Position numbers and translations under genes: made by a program. DNA of 22,761 bases from the NCBI GenBank assembly GCA_009784095.1, contig WRDL01000009.1:1-22761 (forward strand), written 5' to 3'. Each line of letters begins with the position of its first letter. Within the stretch, counting starts at the first letter, position 1. The DNA comes from Coriobacteriia bacterium (lineage in GTDB: Bacteria > Actinomycetota > Coriobacteriia > WRKU01). This document shows positions 1 to 7,613 of the stretch, piece by piece. The notes under the pieces are model-generated. The model did not search any database. It was given only the letters and a program-made list of their open reading frames with translations, and was not told where the DNA came from.

Positions 1-1058
1 ACAAGTAGGTAGCTCGGGATATAGTTATCCGTTCCGCTCTCGGTCACGCCCCACTGGGTACCGACGGGCAGGTCGGTAAAGATGAGTTTTTGACCGTCCT
101 TCAGCTTGAAGCTGAAGGGGGTGCCGGAAGTCACCGCGATCGTGCCTCCATGGGGACCGTCTGAGAGCCCTGCCCCGCTCACGGCGTTCATGTTCGCATC
201 TCCGAGAGACGCAAAACTGACTACTGCATCATTCACATCGATGATGTAAGCGTTATAGGTGCGTGCTTCTGCCAGCGTCGGGATGATCACGGTAGCTGAG
301 AAGGGGAAGTAATACGTCCGGTCGCCGAATTCACCGGTGACCGCCTTACTCATGCTCAAGACCTCATTCTCGGGATCATCTTCTTGCTGAGTCCTGACGA
401 ATGTGTTGGTCCAGGCCAATCCACCGCCACCAGGCGTCGGATCGACTTTGTCGCCGATCTCCGGCTCGTCATCTCCTACCAAGTCAGGCACATCGACCAT
501 CGCTGATACGGCATACACATAGTTGAACGAGCCATCTTCGCTACTCTTGATATAGACCGTCAGAGTATACTCTGCCGGTGAGTAGGTCATGACCTCAGTG
601 GGAGGTGGGGTCGGTAGTGTGTATGAGTTATTGACCTCGGTGATCTTATAGACATACTCACCGGTCGTTTCAAATGTAGCACCTGTGAAGATGTCACCCG
701 TCTGCTTCATGAAGGTGATGATATTGGTGTCAGTATCGAGGTCACCAGTCTCCGTTGACGCATACGAGATGGTGAATTGTCCGGTGAGCCCATCACCGGT
801 GTCCGTACCAAGCAGTGGCATATCCTCCGTCTTGGCGGTCGATCCGTCCTTACTGATCTTTTCGACGAGGAAATGAAAGTCCGCGTTCGGCGTGGTCGTT
901 CCTTTTGGCATCAAAAGATTCTTCGTGATCGCGACCGCGACCGGTGAATCCTCAGATCCTTCTACCGGATCGCCGGCACCAAATGCCGGGGTCAATACTG
1001 AAAAAGTCAGTACGAACACCAGCATCAGTGCGAGCCCAATGTTTAACTTCTTGATCAT
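1..1058 (-). CDS. Pilin, Spy0128/FctA-like isopeptide pilin (partial, C-terminus off window)
   Basis: The frame is open from the ATG at 1058 to the window edge (352 complete codons), so the stop, any sorting signal and the rest of the second domain are not visible. AAGGAGGA at 1072-1065 sits 6 nt before the ATG. Residues 1-28 form a Sec signal peptide: MIKK, a hydrophobic core, then a likely cut after AFGA. Residues about 40-220 resemble the streptococcal pilin isopeptide-linkage domain: K46 (AITKNL), E141 (YKITEV) and N218 (WTNTF) are placed like the Lys, Glu and Asn of such domains. A second domain starts near 233 with K238 (SMSKAVTG), FKLKDGQ at 317-323 and E340 (VTESG). It resembles the C-terminal domain of the upstream 998-residue protein. 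This is probably the pilus backbone, secreted and then polymerised by a sortase. It is the third gene of the locus, 116 nt after the signal-peptidase-like gene. Domain family is inferred from motifs, not from a search. Confidence 0.85.
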   Translation of the reverse strand, partial: MIKKLNIGLALMLVFVLTFSVLTPAFGAGDPVEGSEDSPVAVAITKNLLMPKGTTTPNADFHFLVEKISKDGSTAKTEDMPLLGTDTGDGLTGQFTISYASTETGDLDTDTNIITFMKQTGDIFTGATFETTGEYVYKITEVNNSYTLPTPPPTEVMTYSPAEYTLTVYIKSSEDGSFNYVYAVSAMVDVPDLVGDDEPEIGDKVDPTPGGGGLAWTNTFVRTQQEDDPENEVLSMSKAVTGEFGDRTYYFPFSATVIIPTLAEARTYNAYIIDVNDAVVSFASLGDANMNAVSGAGLSDGPHGGTIAVTSGTPFSFKLKDGQKLIFTDLPVGTQWGVTESGTDNYIPSYLL

Positions 1059-1126
1059 GTTCTATCCTCCTTGCGATTAAAAAACGTCTGTAGAACTAGT
1101 ATGTCCACACAAAACGAAACATGCTC

Positions 1127-1142
1127 GGGTCCGGCCTGACCC
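1127..1142 (-). other. Small hairpin between signal-peptidase-like gene and pilin
   Basis: GGGTC at 1127-1131 pairs with GACCC at 1138-1142 around a 6-nt loop. It lies in the 116-nt gap before the pilin gene. No U-run follows on the minus strand, so it is not a clear terminator. It could mark mRNA processing or differential expression of the pilin, but a 5-bp stem may also be chance. Confidence 0.2.
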
Positions 1143-1174
1143 TACCTGAGTTCCCATTTCATGGTTATTCTCTC

Positions 1175-1729
1175 TCACAAACTCCGCCTCCTTAACAGTG
1201 CGATGGCGGTCCCTTTTGTCTTGCTTTCATGTACTGTGCCGTATGCGCGACTATCCGTCACTCCCTCCCGCGCATCTCCGAGGACGAATATCTCGCCCGC
1301 CCCTACCGTGAGTGGGAAATCCACTCCGGTTTCATAACGCTGGGTCTCAGCAAAGATCTGGCGCTCCTGTTGATTAGCGCCATTGAGCATAAGACCAGCT
1401 TCGGTGATATCTATTTCATCTCCCTGACGGGCGATCACTCTTCGCACTTGCCTCTCCCCGTCGACATCGAGGACGGCAAGATCTCCGGGGACATAATTCT
1501 TGTCCAATCGATAGAACAATACAAGATCGCCGTCTTGGATCGCGGGGTTCATGCTGGGCTCGACCGTATAGTGGAGACCGAACACGAAGGTGAAGAGCAA
1601 TGCGGTGATCACCGCGATCGCCGCGATCTTTATCACAAGTGATTTCAGATCCTGCCATACCGTGGTCTGGGCAGGGTATTTTCGTATGTCCGGATCGACG
1701 GACTGGATATCGAGGTCTCTGCGCGGCAT
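1175..1729 (-). CDS. Pilus-locus signal peptidase I-like protein (SipA-like), catalytic Lys replaced by Arg
   Basis: This 184-residue S26-family protein has an N-terminal cytoplasmic segment, one membrane span at about 32-52 and an extracytoplasmic SPase I domain. The serine box EPSMNPAI puts the nucleophile at S59. The box that normally reads (I/V)KRV(I/V) is QVRRVIA, so residue 96, where the general-base Lys is expected, is Arg (codon CGA at 1444-1442). The last box, GDAREGVTDSRAYG (151-164), is intact. The protein ends in LLRRRSL. It starts 2 nt after the stop of the 998-residue surface protein and is surely cotranscribed with it. In streptococcal FCT pilus islands a SPase-like protein, SipA, sits at the same place; it lacks the usual catalytic residues and is needed for pilus polymerisation. 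This protein may likewise be a pilus assembly factor, or a peptidase with altered chemistry. No strong RBS is seen, so translational coupling is likely. Confidence 0.85.
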   Translation of the reverse strand: MPRRDLDIQSVDPDIRKYPAQTTVWQDLKSLVIKIAAIAVITALLFTFVFGLHYTVEPSMNPAIQDGDLVLFYRLDKNYVPGDLAVLDVDGERQVRRVIARQGDEIDITEAGLMLNGANQQERQIFAETQRYETGVDFPLTVGAGEIFVLGDAREGVTDSRAYGTVHESKTKGTAIALLRRRSL

Positions 1730-1731
1730 AG

Positions 1732-4728
1732 TTAGCGTACGCCCGTCTTTCTTACTGATCGCCGTTTACCCGCATACGCGGTCAGGCTCAGCGCAACTGT
1801 TAGAACCGGGAATAACAAGAAGTCTCCGATATTACCCATGCTGAACCCGTTCTCGACAATATCCTTTCGTTGATTGGTGAATTCGAACGATCGATCCTCT
1901 GTGGTCAAACTGCGCAACACCGAACCGGTCTTGGTTCCTTTTTCTTTGAGCTCGGGAGTCAAGCTGTCCACGAATTCTGTGATGTAATTATCATCCTCAT
2001 CCTCGGTGATCGAGAACTTCACGATCGAGGGTACATTCAGGAAGGTGATCTGTTGACCGTGTTTGAGCTTGAACGTCGCATCACCACCGCTTAGCACCAT
2101 GGTCTGTACTGAAGGATCCACTATACCGGGACCTTCGATAAGGTAATCCAGGACCGTGGACGACCTCAACTCGTCCCCATGCTCGTCGGTGAAATGTACG
2201 GTGAAGTCGAATGATTTCATCTTGTCGCCGTACTTGCCGGTCACTCGCTTTTCGATCGTCAGTTTCACGTCTGCAGGGACGAGCCACTGCGCATACAGTG
2301 TCATGTTCTCATCCGATAAATAGGTGAATTCCTGCTCGTCGGTGTATGCGGTACCTGAACCGTCCGGTTCCGTGTTCCAGCCGTTGAAGGTCCTCAGATA
2401 GGAAGCGAAGGTGTTCTTGTCGAGTTTTACAGACTGCCCGTAAGATACCGGAGTGGTCCCCATCGTGCCGGTACCTTCGTGGCTATCGGACCAATTCGGT
2501 TCGTAGGTGATGATCGGGGTCACCGTCAGATCGCCGAGGATCGAGACGAATCGATAGTTATGGGTCTCGTCGATCTCATAGACGACTCCCCCCTCCTCGA
2601 CCAGATAATAGATACGCGGTTCGCTGTGACCATTCGGACTTGTTCCGGTATCGGTACGCGTCCCTGTCACGTCATATTCGATCAGATGGATATTGTTGAA
2701 TTTGGGAGAATTCGTCGTATCGAGCAATCCCTCATCGGGGTCGGTGCTCGGATCAGATCTTTTTGAATAGGTACTTCCATCGGTCTTCGTGAGCGGAGAG
2801 CCATCCCACGTTTTTGAAGCCGACAGTGTGGTGATCGTAACAAGTCGCTGGACGATGGTGAGGCTTCCATTCTGCACGCGTGCCGGCCCAAGATCGTCAG
2901 CAACATTCACCCAAGTAACACCGCCCACTACTTTCTTCTCGTTGTCTACATAGGTGGGCAGTACATTATCGATCCAATCTTGCGTATGAACGGTGTACCA
3001 GACCTTGTATCCGGGTATGAGTTCAAGATTCTGAAAATACACCCCCACCTCTTCACCGTGTGGGTCGGCCATATAGACACCTTGTCCTGAGGGCGGTCCT
3101 GCTGGCTCAAATACATACTCCGCATCAGGATTCTCACCGGGGAAGATGATATCATAGGCAGCGGTACTCCCTATGATATCGCTCAAATACTGTTCCTCAC
3201 TGTTATAGGTGGTCGTGGCTACATTTCCCGAGATCCCTCTGATAGTCCAGGTAATGTTCTCGCTACGTTGGTAGTAAAGTCGTAAGGTATACGGAGTCGG
3301 TGGGCTGATATCGAGAATCTCGTCATAGAGTTTCTCAAGTGGATGCCCTGGCTGATACTGGTATCCAAAGATAGTGATCGGTCTGGCGGTCACCACTTGA
3401 TGCAGCACCCCAACTCCCGGTACCGTGGATCTCAGAACAGGAGTTGTGGCGTTACCATATTCGTCGAGCTCATATATCCAATGCTGGGTTTGATAGTTGA
3501 TGTTCATGAACCTGAGCGGCGCGTTGAGGATCGAGTGTGGTGTGGATCTTTCGAGAGATATCGTCAGCATGGGCATGCCCTCGATGATGATCGATGAGAC
3601 CAGCTCGGCGGGGATCGTCACTTCATAGATGCAGAACATCTCGCGTTGACCCTGCAGGGTTTTGTTATAAACTCCTATGACCGTACCGGGAAAGCCCGCA
3701 TACGTCATGTACGATGATGCGTCGTCAAATCTTTTGTTATCCGAGAACGCGAGGAAGTAGAGAGAGACATCTCCTTCATCGCTGATCACCATGTAGACAT
3801 AGTCGAGAAATGTGTGTCCATTCTGAGAGACGTTGTTAAACGTCAAGAGCATGGCGTCACCGGGTATCGTCCAACCGTATGTGTTCTCAAAATACCTGAG
3901 CGCACCCTGCGAGGTCGTCCCATTGCCCATCCAATCATGGGCAGGAGTCGTATACGTCCACAGTGCGGTAAATGTCCTATCCGAAGTGACGAGATCGCTG
4001 GGCCCGATCGCAGGTGACCAACCGGTGAATGTATACCCGGGTTTAGGAGCAATACTCGGTTTGATCATGTTCAGATTGGTACCGTCAGCAACATTGTTAA
4101 AGACATGGTTCGAGCCGACTCCGCCGGTCCCGACGTTGAAGGTCACATCCCACCCGGTGAGAATATCACCCGCGGGAACAATACCGATCTCTGCGCTGTC
4201 GGTTTGGGGCAGCGGTACTATCGGGGTGGGCATTCCAGGAATGGTGGGGATGACGATCTCGGTCTGGGTAAGTGTCGTCTCCACCGATGATCGATCCACG
4301 ATCTCATAGGGTCCGTCATCGCTCGCTATTTCTGTTTCGAGCGCACTCCATACTGCAGTGAACGCAATGTCACGATCGATAACATCATCCTCTTCGAATT
4401 TTGGAGTCCACCCTTTGAAGGTCAATCCCGGCTCAGGGGTGAATTCTGGCTCGATCTCGCTGATAAGGGTACCGTCATAGACTTCCTCGAGGACGAGGTC
4501 CTCATCGAACGAACCGGCGCCGGTACGAAAAATGACCTCCCAGGTCTCCGGCTCGGTCGTCAGGGCCATGCCCGGTGTCATGACGGCGAGTATGCTTGCG
4601 AGAAGAATGGCGACAAGGAGCAATGAGTTAAGTGTGCTTCTCACCTGGGAAAAGTACCGAGAAGTAAAAGGCGTTATGCGACCGTTCCTAGTAAAAAAGG
4701 AATGGTGATACCCACGCCTGGGATCCAT
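1732..4728 (-). CDS. Large surface protein with InlB-type repeats, MBG/YDG-like and isopeptide domains; candidate pilus tip or ancillary subunit
   Basis: 998 residues, first gene of the pilus operon. The ATG at 4728 is preceded by GGAGGGGAAGG. A long basic N-region and hydrophobic core (36-55) form a signal peptide with a likely cut after PGMA. Two InlB/Listeria-Bacteroides-type repeats (about 63-128 and 193-258, each ending TALW/TAVW) are followed by an unrecognised region (260-440) that may hold the adhesive function. Two MBG/YDG-like domains follow (about 492-627, ending NGSLTIVQR, and 628-738, ending LGDLTVTP), then a third InlB-type repeat (741-815). The C-terminal domain (822-953) has K827, E909 and N952 where an internal isopeptide triad is expected. 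A membrane span (about 968-986) and a basic tail (KRRSVRK) end the protein. No LPxTG is present: ENGF (959-962) occupies the place of the sorting motif. Role inferred from context: ancillary or tip pilin, or membrane-held adhesin. Confidence 0.85.
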   Translation of the reverse strand: MDPRRGYHHSFFTRNGRITPFTSRYFSQVRSTLNSLLLVAILLASILAVMTPGMALTTEPETWEVIFRTGAGSFDEDLVLEEVYDGTLISEIEPEFTPEPGLTFKGWTPKFEEDDVIDRDIAFTAVWSALETEIASDDGPYEIVDRSSVETTLTQTEIVIPTIPGMPTPIVPLPQTDSAEIGIVPAGDILTGWDVTFNVGTGGVGSNHVFNNVADGTNLNMIKPSIAPKPGYTFTGWSPAIGPSDLVTSDRTFTALWTYTTPAHDWMGNGTTSQGALRYFENTYGWTIPGDAMLLTFNNVSQNGHTFLDYVYMVISDEGDVSLYFLAFSDNKRFDDASSYMTYAGFPGTVIGVYNKTLQGQREMFCIYEVTIPAELVSSIIIEGMPMLTISLERSTPHSILNAPLRFMNINYQTQHWIYELDEYGNATTPVLRSTVPGVGVLHQVVTARPITIFGYQYQPGHPLEKLYDEILDISPPTPYTLRLYYQRSENITWTIRGISGNVATTTYNSEEQYLSDIIGSTAAYDIIFPGENPDAEYVFEPAGPPSGQGVYMADPHGEEVGVYFQNLELIPGYKVWYTVHTQDWIDNVLPTYVDNEKKVVGGVTWVNVADDLGPARVQNGSLTIVQRLVTITTLSASKTWDGSPLTKTDGSTYSKRSDPSTDPDEGLLDTTNSPKFNNIHLIEYDVTGTRTDTGTSPNGHSEPRIYYLVEEGGVVYEIDETHNYRFVSILGDLTVTPIITYEPNWSDSHEGTGTMGTTPVSYGQSVKLDKNTFASYLRTFNGWNTEPDGSGTAYTDEQEFTYLSDENMTLYAQWLVPADVKLTIEKRVTGKYGDKMKSFDFTVHFTDEHGDELRSSTVLDYLIEGPGIVDPSVQTMVLSGGDATFKLKHGQQITFLNVPSIVKFSITEDEDDNYITEFVDSLTPELKEKGTKTGSVLRSLTTEDRSFEFTNQRKDIVENGFSMGNIGDFLLFPVLTVALSLTAYAGKRRSVRKTGVR

Positions 4729-5070
4729 AAGCCTTCCCCTCCTGCTTCACCCTGCACTTCTACTACCGTAATACGAAAATACCTAAATGCCAGAGGTCAG
4801 ATTCCTTGCTCGTTTTCTGATGACCACCATTTAGATTTCACAAATTTTCCTTAAATAATACTCTCAATTTTTACGAAATGAAAGACTTTGTAAGAACGTT
4901 TCCAAAAAGACATCTATTTAGTGTTAGTTGAATCTCACCTTTTATTAATTTTTATTAAGTTTAGAGGAGAGACACCCTCATTTTGATTATCGTGCCACAG
5001 ACCTGCCCTCAAAAGATCGCTCGTGTATTTGTTCTGATCTCTTTCTCGCAAGTTGTGCTCACGAACAAAG

Positions 5071-5145
5071 AAGCGGAGGATTTGGGAATAAGCATTGACG
5101 TATTGAGACCTCGTATTTGGATTAGATGTCCCCGCTCCTCCGCTT
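5071..5145 (-). other. Long inverted repeat with a competing helix in the putative pilus-operon leader
   Basis: AAGCGGAGGA (5071-5080) and TCCTCCGCTT (5136-5145) are perfect 10-bp complements separated by 55 bp. On the minus strand AATAAGC (5148-5142) can instead pair with GCTTATT (5093-5087). The two helices share 5145-5142, so they cannot form together. A minus-strand transcript begun at the heptamer array would contain both. No start codon follows the GGAGGA copy, so it is not simply an RBS. Regulatory function is inferred. Confidence 0.4.
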
Positions 5146-5178
5146 ATTGTCTATCGTAGCGAGCTTCACATACACTCA

Positions 5179-5207
5179 CTCTTAATGAAGTCTTAAACCG
5201 GTCTTAA
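5179..5207 (-). promoter_or_regulatory. Three direct heptamer repeats at 11-bp phase: candidate SARP operator
   Basis: On the minus strand the heptamers are TTAAGAC (5207-5201), TTAAGAC (5196-5190) and TTAAGAG (5185-5179), with 4-bp spacers CGGT and TTCA. SARP-family activators are known to bind direct heptamers with 4-bp spacers, one helical turn apart, next to the promoter. The array lies 35 bp beyond the stop of a BTAD (SARP-type) regulator and upstream of the pilus operon in the same orientation. A possible weak -10 (TATGTG, 5172-5167) lies 6 bp further on. That this regulator binds here is inference. Confidence 0.6.
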
Positions 5208-5241
5208 GGCACTGCGTGGTCTTTGGATAGCGTAGCGCTAA

Positions 5242-7440
5242 TCAAGCGGAAAGAAGATCATTGAAAAGATCCTGGAAGTGCTCACCGGGATCGAGGCCCA
5301 GTGTTTCCTGGAGATAGTCGACGCACTCATAATAGATGTTGAGTGCATCCTCTCTGCGTCCCATCGCCTTGTACGCTTTTATCGATAATTCGTAGAATGC
5401 TTCTCGACTTGGATTGTGTCGAAGGCCCGCATCGACAAAAAAGTGCGTCTCACCCGGCTCCCCTACCTCGAGGCAGAGGTTGCTCGCCGCGACCATGGAG
5501 TCGAGGTATCGCTTTCGATATCGATCTCGGTAGATATCGAGCCATCGATAGTCATATTCGCCTACAAGAAGATCTCCGCGATAGAGCTCAACAAGACGAT
5601 AATAGTATTGAAGCGCGGCGAGATGATCTTTTTCGAGCACACATTTTCTTGCATGAAGTATGGCATTGTCAAAATGACCGATATCGCTTTCGCATGACAC
5701 GAGATTGAGATGGATCTTTCCGCACGTCGCGCGTGAGATGACCTCGAAGGCTTCGTCTTGACCGAACTTCTCCTCGAGGAAACCATACATCTTGCTTAAC
5801 GTCACATAATAGTTGTTCGCGGCAGAGATCTTGGTAAGATCCGGCCATAATAGGGAGAGCGTGGTCTCACGAGGAAGATCGGCGCCTTGCTCAAGGACCG
5901 CGCGAAGGAACAACTGGTGCGATTTGGATCGCGTCCAACCAGAGAGGTCGATCATCTCGCCTCGTCTGGACACGTCCAGCCCACCGAACAGATTGATGAC
6001 TATCGGTTTTGTCTGTTCTTCATAGTCGATACGCAGACCCGTATCGACCCGCGTAAGCCTATTTTGAAGTCGTTTTCCTTGCTCCTTCGAGAGGATCTCG
6101 CAAGATCGCAGGATCTGTTTGTGATAACGCGTATGATCGACCAGCTCGACAAGGTTGCCTGGTATCACATCGACGCCGAGCGCACTTGCGATAAGACCGA
6201 GCAATGAGGAATGCGTCACGCAAAGTGCCGCGATAAGCATACTGGCATTAGGATCGCTGATAGTATGCCGTGCTTCTCGTATGATTCGTTGCCCTGCAGC
6301 GAGATCCTCGGACCGATAGGCGATCAGCGCACGCAAACACGCATGCAGAGCGCGCTCGTTGACGCGCAAGGTATCGTATTCGGTTTCTGGCATGAACTGA
6401 TCAAGAAGTAACTCAGCTTGCGCAAAATCATACATCCACAACATCACAGAAACGTGCAGCAGATGAGCGATCGGTGAGATCGAAAGCGTTGGGTTACACC
6501 GCGCGAACTCCGACAATTTGACCGAGAGCGGCACGGCTTCACGTTTATGACCGGCAAAATGCAGTATGATCAGTCGGGCAACATAGGCATTGAACGCATC
6601 CTCAAGAGAAATACCAAGTGTGTGGATCTCCTCATTTCTGAGGCGATCGAGTGCTTCGTCGAATTTCTGTGTAGCGCCAAAACAAAGCGCCTGAGCAGAA
6701 AGAACCGGTATCCTTGCGTTTGCAACTTTATGACCGTCGAGGTCACGTAGCACCGCTGCGGCGAGGTCGATCCTACCCTGAAAGGCGTATGAATAGGCAA
6801 GTTCAGAGCCATACTGGTGGAGCAGATCCTTGGTGTCCAGATCATGTGATGCCTCATTGAGATAATGCCAATACGGTGACGAGATTTGCTGACAGAACGC
6901 TTGATGATCTTGTGTCCTATCCCGCTCGACCAACTCTCGCAGCAAAAGAAGGCGTTCACGGTGATCGTCATCCGTCTCTTGGCCGATCAGACCTTCCAGG
7001 AAAACGTGTGCTTCTTCATACAGACCCTGTACGCGATACAAGTCCACACTTATGATGCACAGCTTCTTTCTGCTTGCGCCCTCGCAGTTCCTTAGGTGCC
7101 GCCTCGCACGCCCCAATGCTTGGGGTATGCGAGAAAGTACGCGCAAATTCATGACCTCCAGTACGCAGAGAGTATCGAAATGGAGAGGATTATCCTTGCG
7201 CTCGAAGAGCTCTGTGGCTCTACGTAGGCATGCCAACGATTCGGTATAACGTTGGCAACCGTAGAAGAGACTGGCGTAGGTCATGAGGACGAACGGATCG
7301 TCACTGCTTTTCACCGTGGCAAGATCGAGATCCTTATGGTCCCGTAGACACGCTTTCGCCTTTTTTTCGTCAATGGAGAGTGAATCGATAAATCGTGATA
7401 TGAGATCGCTCATATCCTTGCTGATAGTCGCGATACTCAT
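5242..7440 (-). CDS. BTAD (SARP-type) transcriptional regulator with C-terminal DNA-binding module
   Basis: 732 residues, preceded by GAGGGAATT before the ATG. Residues 1-460 are all-helical and look like degenerate TPR repeats of the MalT/LuxR type. There is no Walker A motif, hence no ATPase domain. Residues about 478-580 form an OmpR/SARP-like winged helix (starts INLFGGLDVSRRG, then WTRSKSHQL, LLWPD and a NYYVTLSKMYGFLE helix). Residues about 587-731 form the bacterial transcriptional activation domain: YRGDLLVGEYDYRWLD, a basic RDRYRKRYLD helix, then RREDALNIYYECVDYL and LGLDPGE near the end. Classical SARPs carry these two domains at the N-terminus, so the order here is reversed. With the operator-like heptamers just downstream and the convergent context, the likely role is local activator of the pilus operon (inference). 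The TPR part probably senses a protein or peptide signal, which is unknown. Confidence 0.85.
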   Translation of the reverse strand: MSIATISKDMSDLISRFIDSLSIDEKKAKACLRDHKDLDLATVKSSDDPFVLMTYASLFYGCQRYTESLACLRRATELFERKDNPLHFDTLCVLEVMNLRVLSRIPQALGRARRHLRNCEGASRKKLCIISVDLYRVQGLYEEAHVFLEGLIGQETDDDHRERLLLLRELVERDRTQDHQAFCQQISSPYWHYLNEASHDLDTKDLLHQYGSELAYSYAFQGRIDLAAAVLRDLDGHKVANARIPVLSAQALCFGATQKFDEALDRLRNEEIHTLGISLEDAFNAYVARLIILHFAGHKREAVPLSVKLSEFARCNPTLSISPIAHLLHVSVMLWMYDFAQAELLLDQFMPETEYDTLRVNERALHACLRALIAYRSEDLAAGQRIIREARHTISDPNASMLIAALCVTHSSLLGLIASALGVDVIPGNLVELVDHTRYHKQILRSCEILSKEQGKRLQNRLTRVDTGLRIDYEEQTKPIVINLFGGLDVSRRGEMIDLSGWTRSKSHQLFLRAVLEQGADLPRETTLSLLWPDLTKISAANNYYVTLSKMYGFLEEKFGQDEAFEVISRATCGKIHLNLVSCESDIGHFDNAILHARKCVLEKDHLAALQYYYRLVELYRGDLLVGEYDYRWLDIYRDRYRKRYLDSMVAASNLCLEVGEPGETHFFVDAGLRHNPSREAFYELSIKAYKAMGRREDALNIYYECVDYLQETLGLDPGEHFQDLFNDLLSA

Positions 7441-7490
7441 AATTCCCTCTCTTCCTCTTACGCTGTTCCTTTATTAGTTGAAACAGGGCT

Positions 7491-7519
7491 ACTATGTAAA
7501 AAACCTGACCCAGTGTCAA
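7491..7519 (-). promoter_or_regulatory. Candidate promoter of the BTAD regulator
   Basis: On the minus strand TTGACA (7519-7514, a perfect -35) is followed after 17 nt by CATAGT (7496-7491, 4 of 6 matches to TATAAT). Transcription would start near 7484 and give a leader of about 45 nt before the ATG at 7440. The long AT-rich stretch with phased heptads lies just upstream, where an activator or repressor could act. Confidence 0.55.
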
Positions 7520-7558
7520 TACCAGTGCGGTATATTCCTCGACTAAAATCGAGCAGTT

Positions 7559-7609
7559 TTCTTAAGTGAGCGGTAAGATACATTTTAGAGAGTTTTAAGT
7601 AAGAATTAA
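7559..7609 (-). promoter_or_regulatory. Degenerate five-heptad array at 11-bp phase upstream of the regulator
   Basis: At exact 11-bp steps the minus strand reads TTAATTC (7609), TTAAAAC (7598), TAAAATG (7587), TTACCGC (7576) and TTAAGAA (7565). Against TTAAGAC these match 5, 6, 3, 4 and 6 of 7 positions. The array ends 39 bp upstream of the predicted -35. It may be an autoregulatory site for the BTAD regulator. The sequence is AT-rich, which raises the odds of chance matches. Confidence 0.35.
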
Positions 7610-7613
7610 AGCT

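Larger units (their letters stand above)
4729..5241. other. 512-bp intergenic region upstream of the pilus operon
   Basis: No gene is supported on either strand. The part near the pilus operon (about 4760-4980) is strongly AT-rich. A minus-strand TATTAT at 4860-4855 could be a -10 box, but its upstream partner (CTTTCA, 18 nt away) is weak. A near-repeat of TTAATAAAA with a 10-bp period lies at about 4937-4955. The distal part holds the heptamer array (5179-5207) and the long inverted repeat (5071-5145), both listed separately. The regulator stop at 5242 is followed by only a weak TAGCG/CGCTA stem without a U-run, so read-through from the regulator into the pilus operon cannot be excluded. Confidence 0.6.

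Noticed and set aside
5071..5145. 75-bp inverted-repeat element as a MITE or IS remnant
   Set aside because: No target duplication flanks the arms and no second copy was seen in the window. A leader structure explains it as well.
5081..5158. Small plus-strand frame of about 25 codons starting TTG after GGAGGA
   Set aside because: The RBS is only one base from the start codon and the frame ends without any recognisable feature.
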